The notes beneath the pieces are model-generated. The model saw nothing but the letters and a program-made list of their open reading frames with translations, was not told the DNA's origin and made no database searches. Below, one piece after another: positions 15,708 to 24,584 of a stretch of 43,060 nucleotides of DNA (position 1 is its first letter; each line of letters begins with the position of its first letter). Where the stretch lies: positions 93,254-136,313 of the forward strand of contig JARGNI010000012.1 in assembly GCA_029213195.1 (NCBI GenBank). The letters run 5' to 3'. The translations under genes and the position numbers were made by a program. Origin of the DNA: Verrucomicrobiales bacterium (GTDB taxonomy: Bacteria > Verrucomicrobiota > Verrucomicrobiia > Verrucomicrobiales > DEV007).

Positions 15708-16628
15708 TCAGCCAGCGCCCCTTCTCGAGCCGTGTCCCGCCTCGCTGCCGACCCGATTCCAGAGCGCGGCGAAAAACCGCTCCGGGTCCAGCCCCATGGG
15801 AAGGCCGGAAACTCCTCCATCACCGACTTCCACGACCTTCCAGGTGCCATCCGTAAGAAAGGCCACATCGATCGTCAGGAACAGGGAACGAAACCGCCTC
15901 GCGATTTCCTCCCACCGCCACTGCTCGTCGAGAGGTGACGGCGAACGTTCGCTGGGTGGCACGAGGATCTGATTCTGCCAGAAAAACAATCGCGTTTCCT
16001 CGATCACCGGAAGTCCATGAATCTCGCTTCCCCGCTCGACGATGGGGAGAAACTCACGAAGCACCACCCCTCGATTGAAGCGAGCCCCTCGCTCAGTTCG
16101 GAAAACAGAAAAGATCTCCCGGAACCGCGCCTTGGTCGTTCCTGCCGGAATGAAGCAACCCTCCCTCCATCGCCGTTTCGCCGACTTGACCCAATCCTTG
16201 ATGATTGCGTCGCCGCCTTGGAAAGACTGGTAGAGCTCCCAGGCCTCTTCCACGTCTTCCCCCTCGATCCATTGACTGCGAGGAGCGTCCCCCACGAGGT
16301 GACGATAGGCCAGCGGCAGGTAGTGAGCTTCGTCATATCCTTCCGGAGTCACCTCGGGTACGTAGCCACGAGAGATCAGCTCTTCGTAGGCGAGTTCGTA
16401 AATCTCACCAGGCACCATCCATGAACGAAAAATCGTGCGGGATGGAGCGCCGGCAGATTGGAGATCCTGAAACGCCTCACTCGCCTCCCCCGCGGTGAGA
16501 GCGAGATGGTCATAGAGAAAGGTCGAAAACCCGATGACCCGTGCCGCTTCATACTCCTCTGCGAGCGCTGGGTCGACCTTGGAAGGCGATCCCGGCTGAC
16601 AGGGAAAAAGAATCAGAAACGCAGACAT
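15708..16628 (-). CDS. ATP-grasp domain protein (R2K-type), unknown substrate
   Basis: 306 residues, cytoplasmic. The C-terminal half carries ATP-grasp features: GGDAIIKDWVKSAK (ATP-contacting Lys region), EREFL-like segment VVLREFLPIVERGSEI, RLFFWQNQIL, FLTIDVAFLTDGTWKVVEVGDGGVSGLP with the acidic metal ligands near the end. This layout fits the R2K group of ATP-grasp proteins, which are usually annotated without substrate. ATP-grasp enzymes join a carboxylate to an amine or similar nucleophile via an acyl-phosphate. It starts 4 bases after the preceding unknown gene, which in turn follows crtO by 43 bases, so it may be co-transcribed with the carotenoid genes. Any link to carotenoic-acid chemistry is inference. 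Confidence 0.72.
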   Translation of the reverse strand: MSAFLILFPCQPGSPSKVDPALAEEYEAARVIGFSTFLYDHLALTAGEASEAFQDLQSAGAPSRTIFRSWMVPGEIYELAYEELISRGYVPEVTPEGYDEAHYLPLAYRHLVGDAPRSQWIEGEDVEEAWELYQSFQGGDAIIKDWVKSAKRRWREGCFIPAGTTKARFREIFSVFRTERGARFNRGVVLREFLPIVERGSEIHGLPVIEETRLFFWQNQILVPPSERSPSPLDEQWRWEEIARRFRSLFLTIDVAFLTDGTWKVVEVGDGGVSGLPMGLDPERFFAALWNRVGSEAGHGSRRGAG

Positions 16629-16632
16629 CTTC

Positions 16633-17247
16633 TCAGGTGATCGCTTCCACGATGCCGACGAACTCGTCGACTGCCTCTGCTCCTGAAATGGAACCTTCCG
16701 GGGCGGCCCCCGAGAAAGCCATCGCGACCGTCGAGAACGGAGCTTCCCCCTCGCAAAAAGGTCCCACCACCCCGATGCGCCAATCCGTTCCCGCCCAGTG
16801 CCCTTCGGCCATGCGGTAACGCAGGACCTCGAAGACCCCGGACTCGCCTTTCACGGCGCGCTCCATGTTCTCGATCGTCTCGACTTCCACAGGGGCGGCC
16901 TGGAGTTCGTTCGGGTGCAGCAACCAGTAACTGAGCATCGCTCTCGCCTGTTCCTCACGAGACTGCCACTCCCGGGGAAAGAGATCGTGTCTTTCAAAAT
17001 AGCCGAGCATCTCGAAGAGGAGCGGACGATTCTCGAGAGCGCTCCCCACTTCGCGAACTTCGTCGGGAAGCACACTCTCTTTTGCATTCAATTTCTCCGC
17101 GAGGGGATCGAGGCGATCGAGGATGACCTCATCCCTCTGAGCGATCCCTCGCCGCACCGATCCTCTTCTCCACATCACGTAGAAGGCAAGCAAGAGCAAG
17201 GGGATCGCGAGGAGATACCAGATCATCGATTCAAGAATGAAAGCCAT
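16633..17247 (-). CDS. Unknown protein with single N-terminal membrane helix
   Basis: 204 residues. A hydrophobic segment (about 8-25, MIWYLLAIPLLLLAFYVMW) is followed by Arg-rich residues and a soluble domain with helical first half (VLPDEVREVGSALENRPLLFEMLGYFERHDLFPREW) and a more beta-like second half (GVFEVLRYRMAEGHWAGTDWRIGVVGPF). No family recognised. The ATG at 17247 was chosen because the open frame further upstream overlaps crtO and is not hydrophobic; a second Met seven residues on is possible. It sits between crtO and the ATP-grasp gene with short gaps on both sides. Confidence 0.65.
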   Translation of the reverse strand: MAFILESMIWYLLAIPLLLLAFYVMWRRGSVRRGIAQRDEVILDRLDPLAEKLNAKESVLPDEVREVGSALENRPLLFEMLGYFERHDLFPREWQSREEQARAMLSYWLLHPNELQAAPVEVETIENMERAVKGESGVFEVLRYRMAEGHWAGTDWRIGVVGPFCEGEAPFSTVAMAFSGAAPEGSISGAEAVDEFVGIVEAIT

Positions 17248-17290
17248 TTCTCCGAGACAAGGTCTCTTGAGAATTCCTGACTCGAAAAGA

Positions 17291-17779
17291 TTACTCGCCT
17301 TCCTCGATTTGAGAAAGCAAATGTCGCATCCGGGCTCTCGTGAACCGCTGCAGGAGAATGCAAGGCAGGTTCGAAAGAAAGGCATAGACGATCATGACGA
17401 TGGCCGCGACCGGCCAGGGATTCCAGATCAGGGTGAGGAGGATCCCCGGGATCTGCGCGTAGTGGGCCGCCTCCCCGCGACAAGTCTCCCGGATGAAATT
17501 TCGCAGGTATTCCGGATCCTTTTTCCCCAGGCTCCCCTTGGCAAAGCCATCGAACCACGGCGCCGCATCGGGGATGAATCCCTTCCAGTTTCGAATGCGA
17601 AAGACGCGATGGTATACCGTCCCGTTCTTCTCCCAGGCGCGATGGCGAAAGAGAGGGCTCTGCGGAGAAAATCGCTCCGAGGAAAGCCGGGTAAAGATCC
17701 AGGAGATGCCGAGATGAATCCCCGGAATCCCGATCACGTTCAGGATCACAATCCAGAGGTTGGAAAGATCAAGCCACAT
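17291..17779 (-). CDS. crtO: Glycosyl-4,4'-diaponeurosporenoate acyltransferase-like
   Basis: 162 residues with hydrophobic helices at both ends (about 5-28 and 120-145). The middle matches staphylococcal CrtO: YHRVFRIRNWKGFIPDAA, then EYLRNFIRETCRGEAAHYAQI, where CrtO has the conserved FIxETCRaEltHw block. In staphyloxanthin synthesis this enzyme adds a fatty acyl group to the sugar of the glycosyl carotenoate. Do not confuse it with the cyanobacterial ketolase also named CrtO. The start at 17779 overlaps the end of the glycosyltransferase gene by 11 bases; an upstream frame extension of nine residues is less likely. Confidence 0.86.
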   Translation of the reverse strand: MWLDLSNLWIVILNVIGIPGIHLGISWIFTRLSSERFSPQSPLFRHRAWEKNGTVYHRVFRIRNWKGFIPDAAPWFDGFAKGSLGKKDPEYLRNFIRETCRGEAAHYAQIPGILLTLIWNPWPVAAIVMIVYAFLSNLPCILLQRFTRARMRHLLSQIEEGE

Positions 17780-18872
17780 CGCGCCCCTTCCATTGCACCT
17801 GCCCACCCTGCTTCTTTCTTCTCAGGGCACGAAAGAAAAGCCCCTGGTAAAAAAAGAGCCCGATTGGAAAGAGCAGGGCGCTCCAGGTCGAGAAGGATCC
17901 CGCGTGCTTTATCAGGTAAAGCGTCTGGATCGCGCAAAGTCCGTAGAGGACAAGGATCCCGATGAGAACGGTCGATCCTGCCAGGGGCAGAAAGGTCAGG
18001 GAGATCGTGCTCATGATGAGCCCGGAAAGCCAGAGTGAGATCCCGATGAGTGCGTTCCGGGGAGTGTTGTCCATTCCCGAAACGAATCCCTTGCTCCATC
18101 CACGAACCAGATCGTCAAACCCTTCCGGGAACATCCGCATCCAGATCGTCCCTTTCCCCAGGTAACAGCGGCACTCATACCCGGCTTCCGCGAGGGGGCG
18201 GGAAAGATGAAAATTCTCCAGCACTTCCTGCTTCACGACCTCGTGCCCTCCGACCTTCTCGTATTGTTCCCGCGAGATCAGGAGAGCCTGCCCGAAGAGT
18301 CCGATTCCCTCCGCCTCGTCCCCTTTCATCGAAAAGGCATTCATCCCCAGCAGCATGATCACATTGAAAAATGCGGACAGTTCCTCGTAGGGGCTTTCGA
18401 CACGGTGAAAGGGGCAGATCGAATGCACGGCACCGGCGTCCTCCGTCAGGGCAGCGATACGAGAGAGAGCCCCTTCTTCCAAGGCGGTGTCGGCATCGAG
18501 AAAGAGAAACCATTCCCCCTTTGCCGCCTCGGCGCCCTGCTGACAGGCCCATGGTTTTCCATACCACCCCTCTGGCAAAGGCTTGCCCGACAAAACCTGG
18601 GCACCGTTCTCGGTCGCCAGGGTGGCCGTAGCATCTTGCGACTGGTCATCGATCACGATGATCTCGAAATCAGGATAGTCCTGGGAAACGAGAGAGGGAA
18701 TCAGCCGCGAGAGATTATCCTCCTCGTCCCGCGCCGGGATGAGGATGGAGATCTTTGGCGTAGCCGCGGGACTCTCCACCATGGGCACTCTCCGGAAGCG
18801 AGCAGAGACGACCCAGCCAAAAACCCAGAAGCATCCGGTCAGACCGAGAAAGAGCCAGAAGAAGAGGTCCAT
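17769..18872 (-). CDS. crtQ: 4,4'-diaponeurosporenoate glycosyltransferase-like, family 2
   Basis: 367-residue membrane glycosyltransferase. An N-terminal helix (about 4-24) is followed by a GT-A domain: ISILIPARDEEDNL, IIVIDDQSQDAT, GWYGKPWACQQGAEAAKGEW and FLFLDADTAL with the DxD-type metal site, then EVLENFHLSRPLAEAGYEC and MFPEGFDDLVRGWSKGF. Three or four helices close the protein. This domain order matches CrtQ, which transfers a sugar to the carotenoic acid carboxyl. The sugar cannot be told from sequence. The ATG at 18872 begins the first helix; an upstream in-frame start adds 17 non-hydrophobic residues. A 123-base gap separates it from crtP. Related HpnI-type hopanoid glycosyltransferases are an alternative, disfavoured by the context. 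Confidence 0.85.
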   Translation of the reverse strand: MDLFFWLFLGLTGCFWVFGWVVSARFRRVPMVESPAATPKISILIPARDEEDNLSRLIPSLVSQDYPDFEIIVIDDQSQDATATLATENGAQVLSGKPLPEGWYGKPWACQQGAEAAKGEWFLFLDADTALEEGALSRIAALTEDAGAVHSICPFHRVESPYEELSAFFNVIMLLGMNAFSMKGDEAEGIGLFGQALLISREQYEKVGGHEVVKQEVLENFHLSRPLAEAGYECRCYLGKGTIWMRMFPEGFDDLVRGWSKGFVSGMDNTPRNALIGISLWLSGLIMSTISLTFLPLAGSTVLIGILVLYGLCAIQTLYLIKHAGSFSTWSALLFPIGLFFYQGLFFRALRRKKQGGQVQWKGRDVA

Positions 18873-18995
18873 GGTTCGAGAGTCACTGAGCAAGGTTTGG
18901 CGCCGCCCGCCGGGGCGAACCAACAGTATGTCTACGCCTCAGGTTTCCCGAGAAGTTGTCCCGAAATCCAAGGGCTCGCGAACGGATTCCGACGG

Positions 18996-20513
18996 TCAGG
19001 CCATTTTCGCTTCCTGCTTCACGACACGGTCGGAAACTTTCTGCCCACAGAGAATCGCCATCGGCATTCCCCCTCCGGGGTTTACACTTCCCCCGGTGAA
19101 GAAAAGGTTTTTGTATTTGGACGACTGCTTTGGTGCCTTGAAGGCCTGGTTGAGTTTCCAGTCGCTGACGACGCCATAGATCGAGCCCTGGTTCGAGTTG
19201 TACATCTGCTCGATGTCGACGGGAGTGAGGACGTCCTCGACAACAGTGTGCTTTCGCAGGTCGGTCAGCCCCATGCGTTCCAACTTGTCGATCACCCGCT
19301 CCTTGAGAGCCATGTATTCCTCGTGGGTATGCGGATTCTCCGGATCGATCGGGGGAATGTGGGGGAGGATCTTGATGTTGTCGTGACCCTCGGGAGCCTT
19401 TGAAGGATCGGTCCGGGTCGGAGCGACCAGGTAGATTGTCGGATCTTCGGGAAGCTTGCCCTGCTGGAAGACCGAATCGAAATGCTTGTTCTGGTTCTTC
19501 GAGTAGAAGAAGTTGTGGTGCGCGAGCTGGTCGTAGATCTTGTCCGTTCCCAGGTGGATGACGAGTCCCGAACAGGCTGGCTTGTATTTCTCCAGCTTCT
19601 TCATGAACTTGGGAGGCTCGCTGAGCAACTTCTTGTAGGCCGGAATGACCTCCATGTTGCAGACCACGTAATCCGCGGGAAGGGTTTCTCCGGACTTCAG
19701 GGTCACCCCGGTGACGGTCTTGCCGGACTGGTTGATTTTTTCCACTTCGCTGTCGAGACGGACCTTGACCCCGAGATCGGCGAGGAGCTTATCGAGACCT
19801 CGCGCGAGGTTGTACATTCCGCCTTTCACATACCAGAGACCGTAGTCGAACTGGATCAGGGACATCAGGTTCATGTATCCCGGCGCATCCTTGGCGGAGG
19901 ATCCGACATACTTGATGAAATATTCGAAGATCATCCGGAGATACGGATCGTCGAAGTGTTTTTCGATCGCGCCGGACATCGAATTTGAATGATCCATCTT
20001 CGTAATGAGCCGGAGCTTATAGTAGCGAAGCATCTCCCAGAGGGTGTCCAACCCCTCGGCAAAGTAGCCTTCATCGACAAGCTCATACTGATCGCGCCCA
20101 TAGGCGAGGAACTGCTGAAACTGCTTCCAGTGTTTCTCCGGATCTCCCTGGAGCTTTTCCAGCTCCTTCTGCATTTGATCCATCTCCTCATAGAGATCGA
20201 GGACCAGCCCGTCTTCGAAGAAATTTCTCCAGTGCGGAGTCACCGGCTCCAACTGCACATAATCCTCCATCTTCTTCCCGGCACGTTCCCAGAGGCTTTC
20301 GAAGAACTGGGGGAGCGTGAATATGGAAGGACCCAAATCGAATCCGAAGCCATCGATCTCCTTGAAATTCAACTTCCCTCCGATGCGCTCGTTCTTCTCG
20401 ACCAATTCCACGTCGAAGCCTTCGGCATGCAGGGAAACGGCGGCCGAAAGGCCTCCGAGGCCGGCGCCTACGACGATCACTTTCTTTCCCCGGGGGGAGG
20501 AGGAGGAGCTCAT
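18996..20513 (-). CDS. crtP: CrtI-type oxidoreductase, likely 4,4'-diaponeurosporene oxygenase
   Basis: 505-residue FAD enzyme. The Rossmann motif VIVVGAGLGGLSAAVSLHAEG starts near residue 12, with VELVEKNERIGGKLN and FDLGPSIFTLP following. The C-terminus reads NLFFTGGSVNPGGGMPMAIL, the ending typical of CrtP-type oxidases that convert a terminal methyl of a C30 carotenoid to an aldehyde. The start overlaps the crtN stop (ATGA), so the two are coupled. Which of the two paralogues desaturates and which oxidises is assigned by resemblance and order, not shown; both belong firmly to the CrtI family. Confidence 0.85.
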   Translation of the reverse strand: MSSSSSPRGKKVIVVGAGLGGLSAAVSLHAEGFDVELVEKNERIGGKLNFKEIDGFGFDLGPSIFTLPQFFESLWERAGKKMEDYVQLEPVTPHWRNFFEDGLVLDLYEEMDQMQKELEKLQGDPEKHWKQFQQFLAYGRDQYELVDEGYFAEGLDTLWEMLRYYKLRLITKMDHSNSMSGAIEKHFDDPYLRMIFEYFIKYVGSSAKDAPGYMNLMSLIQFDYGLWYVKGGMYNLARGLDKLLADLGVKVRLDSEVEKINQSGKTVTGVTLKSGETLPADYVVCNMEVIPAYKKLLSEPPKFMKKLEKYKPACSGLVIHLGTDKIYDQLAHHNFFYSKNQNKHFDSVFQQGKLPEDPTIYLVAPTRTDPSKAPEGHDNIKILPHIPPIDPENPHTHEEYMALKERVIDKLERMGLTDLRKHTVVEDVLTPVDIEQMYNSNQGSIYGVVSDWKLNQAFKAPKQSSKYKNLFFTGGSVNPGGGMPMAILCGQKVSDRVVKQEAKMA

Positions 20514-22087
20514 ACGGTAACTTTTGTTTTGCTGTATTGAAGACCGAAGGAATCGGAAATCAGGTTGGAGGAAATACGCGCCGACTCGAAAATCGTAGGC
20601 AGTCCACTTCCCGGGTGGGTTCCCCCGCCGACCAGATAACAGTTTCTGAATTCTTCAAATCGATTCCGCGGTCTCATGAAAGCGAGCTGAGAAAGACAAT
20701 GCGAGAGGTTGAAGGTGGCTCCTTTGAAAATATCCAGTTCGGTCTCCCAGGTCTTGGGCGTGTAGATCTTTTCCACCTCGATGTGCTCTTCGAGATCATC
20801 CATTCCCAGACGATCGGCGAGAGCCTTCATCGTGAGACCTCGATAACGCGCCTGAGCCTCCTCCCAATCGATGTCGCCATCGAGATTCGGGGTCGGAACG
20901 AGGATGTAGAGACTCGACTTTCCTTCAGGAGCAAGCGTCGGATCCGTCACACTCGCGTTCCGAATGTAGAAGGAAATGTCGTCTGACTCCTGCCCGGAAG
21001 TGAAGATTTCGTCGACGTTCTTCTTGTAGTCCTTGGCAAAGACGATGGTGTGATGTGGCAGGTCGTAGAGCTTGTCGACCCCGAGATGCATCATGAAGGT
21101 CGAGCAGCTGTACTTCATCGAGTTCAGCTTTTCCTTGGTGTATTTCTTCAGCGCTCCATCCGGAACCAACTGGCTCATCGCCTGGGCAAAGTCGGCGTTG
21201 ATGACAACACTGTCGGCATACACTTTTTCGCCGTTCTCCAGCTCCACGCCCGCGACTTTTCGTCCGTCGAGGATGAGCTCTTTCACTGCTGTGCCCGTGT
21301 GAATCTTGGCCCCGCAATCTGCCGCCGCCCTTCCGAGGCCGGCAGGAATCTCGCTGAGACCGCCCTTGGTGTGGAAAATCCCGTGCTCATGCTCCATGTA
21401 GGAGAGCATCGCAAAGGCCCCCGGACACTCCCAGGCAGACATCCCAAGATACTTGCTCTGAAAGGAAAAGAGGAGCGCCAGCTTCTCGTTCGAGAAATAC
21501 TTTTTCAGATTGTCGAAGACCGTCGTCCCCAGGGAAAGATGCGGCAGCGCCGGGAGCAAAGTCGGATCGAGCGATCTCGCCGGGCTCGAGAAGTCTCGTT
21601 CGAATGCGGGAAGGAGACGATTGAGCCGGGCTCTTTCCCGCTCCAGGAATTGATCCATTCCCGCGGATTGACCGGGAAAAAGTCGCTCGATCTCAGCCTT
21701 GGTGTCTTCGACATTGTCACCCGCACGGAAGACTTCATCATCGAACCGCAGCTCGTACATCGGATCGAGCCGCTCGAAGTCGAGGTAGTCTTCGGATTTC
21801 TTTCCAGATTCCTCGAAAATCCGATCCAGAAGCGACTTCATCATCAGGAAAGTCGGCCCGATATCGAACCGATAGCCATCGATCTCGTGGGCGGCCGTTC
21901 GACCTCCCAGTCGCTCGTGTTTCTCGAAAAGATCGACTTCGACGCCCCGGCTCGCGAGAAGCAACGCGCTGGCTACCCCACCGGGACCACCCCCCACAAT
22001 GATGACTCTCTTCTCTTTTCCTCCGGATCCATCCGAATCTGGTCCTCTCATCGTATCAATGACATTCCGTTGTTTTGTCTTTCCCAT
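20510..22087 (-). CDS. crtN: CrtI-type desaturase, likely 4,4'-diapophytoene desaturase
   Basis: 525 residues. FAD motif VIIVGGGPGGVASALLLASRG at about 28-48, then VDLFEKHERLGGRT and FDIGPTFLMM, as in diapophytoene and phytoene desaturases. The middle has FSFQSKYLGMSAWECPGAF and GIFHTKGGLSEIPAGL (substrate-binding region), and the end GGGTHPGSGLPTIFESARIS is the CrtI signature. It would introduce the conjugated double bonds. The N-terminus before the FAD motif is about 25 polar residues; a second Met at residue 13 is an alternative start. First gene of the minus-strand carotenoid operon, divergent from the aldehyde dehydrogenase gene. Confidence 0.87.
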   Translation of the reverse strand: MGKTKQRNVIDTMRGPDSDGSGGKEKRVIIVGGGPGGVASALLLASRGVEVDLFEKHERLGGRTAAHEIDGYRFDIGPTFLMMKSLLDRIFEESGKKSEDYLDFERLDPMYELRFDDEVFRAGDNVEDTKAEIERLFPGQSAGMDQFLERERARLNRLLPAFERDFSSPARSLDPTLLPALPHLSLGTTVFDNLKKYFSNEKLALLFSFQSKYLGMSAWECPGAFAMLSYMEHEHGIFHTKGGLSEIPAGLGRAAADCGAKIHTGTAVKELILDGRKVAGVELENGEKVYADSVVINADFAQAMSQLVPDGALKKYTKEKLNSMKYSCSTFMMHLGVDKLYDLPHHTIVFAKDYKKNVDEIFTSGQESDDISFYIRNASVTDPTLAPEGKSSLYILVPTPNLDGDIDWEEAQARYRGLTMKALADRLGMDDLEEHIEVEKIYTPKTWETELDIFKGATFNLSHCLSQLAFMRPRNRFEEFRNCYLVGGGTHPGSGLPTIFESARISSNLISDSFGLQYSKTKVTV

Positions 22088-22306
22088 ACTCGTTGGAGAT
22101 CAGGCAAAGCCTCTTTATTCTTCGTTTGAGGGAGCGCGTTCGTCGACTACTTTTTTCCGGGCAACTCGGAGCCGAATAACCGAGATCATGCTCGCTTCGA
22201 CTCATTCTCCATCGGGTTCCGCCCCTTTGCATGAGAATGACCGGCGGATTCCTGCGTATTTTTTGACCCCATCATGCTTCCATCGCCATCCAACCAGGAT
22301 ACCGCC
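22088..22306. promoter_or_regulatory. Divergent gap between crtN and aldH
   Basis: About 220 bases that should hold promoters for both carotenoid transcription units. On the plus strand, TTGAGG at 22126-22131 is followed 16 bases later by TACTTT within the run TCGACTACTTTTTTC (22143-22157). A nearly identical run precedes the amidase gene at 33048-33061. No clear repressor operator or terminator is visible. Confidence 0.4.
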
Positions 22307-23677
22307 ATGCCAGATTCATACGATCTCAACGCCCTCGCAGAAGCGCAGGCTGCCTATTTTCGAGAAGGAAATACCGAATCGCTCTCGTTTCGGATCGACC
22401 GACTCCGTGGATTGGAGTCGATTCTGACCCGACGCTCCGACGATCTCCTCGATGCCCTCGCCAGCGATCTCGGAAAGCCCGCGGTCGAGGGATACATGTC
22501 GGAGGTGTACTTCTCGCTTCTCGAAATCCAGCTTTTTCTGAAGAAACTCCCCAAGTGGATTCGCCCTCGTCGAGCAGGACATCCTTTTTTCGCCCTCCCC
22601 GCCCGCAGTTGGGTCCAGCGTGAACCCCTCGGGAGAGCCCTGATCGTTTCTCCCTGGAATTATCCGCTTCAGCTTGCCCTGAGCCCCCTCATTGCTGCGG
22701 TTGCGGCAGGGAACACCGTCATTCTCAAACCTTCCGAATTCGCTTCCACCTCCGCCAAACTGCTCGGCGAAATCATCGCCGAGGCCTTCAACCCCCAGCA
22801 TGTCGCAGTCCTCCAGGGGGGACCCGAGCTGGGGGAAGCCCTTCTCGAACTTCCTTTCGAAACCTGCTTTTTCACCGGCAGTGAACGGGTGGGACGAAAA
22901 TACGCCGAAGCGGCAGCCCGCAATCTGGCTCCCATCACCCTCGAACTCGGAGGAAAATGCCCCTGTCTCGTTTTGGATGACGCCCCCCTCGAGACCGCGG
23001 TGGAGCGAATCATCGCCACCAAGTTCTTCAACGCCGGCCAAACTTGTATCGCTCCCGATTTCGTTCTCGTTCCGGAAGCCCGACGGGGTGAATTTGTGAA
23101 ACTTGCGCAAGAGACCCTGGAGAAATACTACTCCGAAGATATCGAAGCCGATCTCGCGACGATGATCCACCAGGATCACTACGAACGAGTCGAGAAACTC
23201 TGCGATGGGTCCGCCATCCAGGTCGGAGAGGACGATAAAGGCTCGCTGCGCCTCGCCCCGAGACTCCTGCCGGAGGCAACCTGGAACTCAGCGGCAATGG
23301 AGGAGGAGATCTTCGGACCTGTCCTTCCCATCCTTGGATATACCAGCCTGGTTGAAACCTTGGCAGAATTGAGGAGTCGCCCCGATCCGCTCGCTCTCTA
23401 TGCCTTCACCAAATCCAGGGAAAAGATCGATCTTCTTCTCCGCGAAACCCGATCGGGCAGCGTTTGCTTCAACGACACCATGAAACAGGCGATCAACCTG
23501 GAGCTCCCCTTCGGCGGTGTCGGGGCCAGTGGCATGGGCCGCTATCGTGGGAAATACGGATTCGAAGCGTTTACCTACGAGCGCGCCATCACGAAACGGA
23601 CCTTCTGGAAGGACCCTTTCTTTTCACCTCCGCCCTACGGGAACCTCATCGAAAAATTGCGAAAATATGTGAAGTAA
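22307..23677 (+). CDS. aldH: Aldehyde dehydrogenase, probable diaponeurosporenal dehydrogenase
   Basis: 456-residue NAD(P)-dependent aldehyde dehydrogenase of the class-3 type. Active-site residues are intact: Asn118 in SPWNYPLQL, Glu214 in LELGGKCP and Cys247 in NAGQTCIAPDF; FGGVGASGMGRYRGKYGF marks the C-terminus. In C30 carotenoid pathways such an enzyme oxidises the terminal aldehyde made by CrtP to the carboxylic acid, and the position divergent to crtN supports that role. The substrate is inferred from context. I prefer the ATG at 22307, with AGGA a few bases upstream, over the ATG at 22274, which adds 11 residues. Confidence 0.87.
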   Translation: MPDSYDLNALAEAQAAYFREGNTESLSFRIDRLRGLESILTRRSDDLLDALASDLGKPAVEGYMSEVYFSLLEIQLFLKKLPKWIRPRRAGHPFFALPARSWVQREPLGRALIVSPWNYPLQLALSPLIAAVAAGNTVILKPSEFASTSAKLLGEIIAEAFNPQHVAVLQGGPELGEALLELPFETCFFTGSERVGRKYAEAAARNLAPITLELGGKCPCLVLDDAPLETAVERIIATKFFNAGQTCIAPDFVLVPEARRGEFVKLAQETLEKYYSEDIEADLATMIHQDHYERVEKLCDGSAIQVGEDDKGSLRLAPRLLPEATWNSAAMEEEIFGPVLPILGYTSLVETLAELRSRPDPLALYAFTKSREKIDLLLRETRSGSVCFNDTMKQAINLELPFGGVGASGMGRYRGKYGFEAFTYERAITKRTFWKDPFFSPPPYGNLIEKLRKYVK

Positions 23678-23735
23678 AGGAACCTTCTGCCTCCATCCTG
23701 ATTTTCTTCCCGCTCTTCTTGTCGACCCTTCCACC

Positions 23736-24560
23736 ATGTCTCGCCTCCTGCCTTTTCGTCGATTTGCCATTCCCGCATCGCTCGCCATCCTCGCCGCTGG
23801 CGCAACGCTCTCCAGCCACGCCCAGCCCTCCTCGCTCCAGCTCACCGCAAAGAGTGCCATGGCCGTCCGCGTAGACCAGAGATTGGTCGTGTTTTCGAAG
23901 AACATCGACGAGAAGCGACCTGTTGCGAGCACCCAGAAACTCCTGACCGCACTGATCATCGCCGAGGCAGGCAACCTCGAGAAGAAGATCCCCGTTCGAA
24001 AAACCGACGGCCAGGTTCAGCCCCGAAACCTCTGGATCACCGAGGGAAGCTACTACGAACGAGGAAAGCTTCTCGAGATGATGTTGGTCAAGAGCTTCAA
24101 TGACGTCACCAAGTGCCTCGCCCGGGACCATGCGGGGAGCCAGGCTGAGTTCGCCCGGATCATGCGGGAGCGAGCGGAAGCACTTGGGATGCGGGACTCA
24201 TTTTTTGTCACCGCTCATGGCCTGCCTGCCGAGGGCCAGCACTCCACGGCACGCGACATGATGAAGCTCGCCTACGCCGCCTGGGAGAATCGCGAGATTC
24301 GCCGCCTCGTGCGCATCAAGAACACGACATTCACTTACCATGGGGCCAAGACGATCCCCATCAAGAACAGCAACGAATTGCTCCACACCTTCCCCGCCTG
24401 TGTCGGAATGAAGACGGGTTTCACCAATGCGGCAGGTCGCTGCCTCGTCGCCGCAGCGGAGGAAAACGGCAAGGTGGTTCTCGCCGTCATTCTCGGGAGC
24501 ACGATGGAAGATGTCTGGAACGATGCGGAAAAGCTCCTTCGCTATTCCCTTTCTCGATAG
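23736..24560 (+). CDS. D-alanyl-D-alanine carboxypeptidase (S11 penicillin-binding protein)
   Basis: 274 residues with a signal peptide (cleavage plausible after SHA, about residue 29). The three penicillin-binding motifs are present: Ser65-Thr-Gln-Lys68, Ser120-Phe-Asn122 and Lys226-Thr-Gly228. It trims the terminal D-Ala of peptidoglycan stem peptides in the periplasm, or cleaves cross-links. The protein lacks the extra C-terminal beta domain and amphipathic anchor of PBP5, so it is probably soluble. It lies 58 bases after aldH; no clear terminator is seen. It ends with TAG, 24 bases from the convergent gene. Confidence 0.92.
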   Translation: MSRLLPFRRFAIPASLAILAAGATLSSHAQPSSLQLTAKSAMAVRVDQRLVVFSKNIDEKRPVASTQKLLTALIIAEAGNLEKKIPVRKTDGQVQPRNLWITEGSYYERGKLLEMMLVKSFNDVTKCLARDHAGSQAEFARIMRERAEALGMRDSFFVTAHGLPAEGQHSTARDMMKLAYAAWENREIRRLVRIKNTTFTYHGAKTIPIKNSNELLHTFPACVGMKTGFTNAAGRCLVAAAEENGKVVLAVILGSTMEDVWNDAEKLLRYSLSR

Positions 24561-24584
24561 CCAGCAAGATGACGCGCGACGGCT

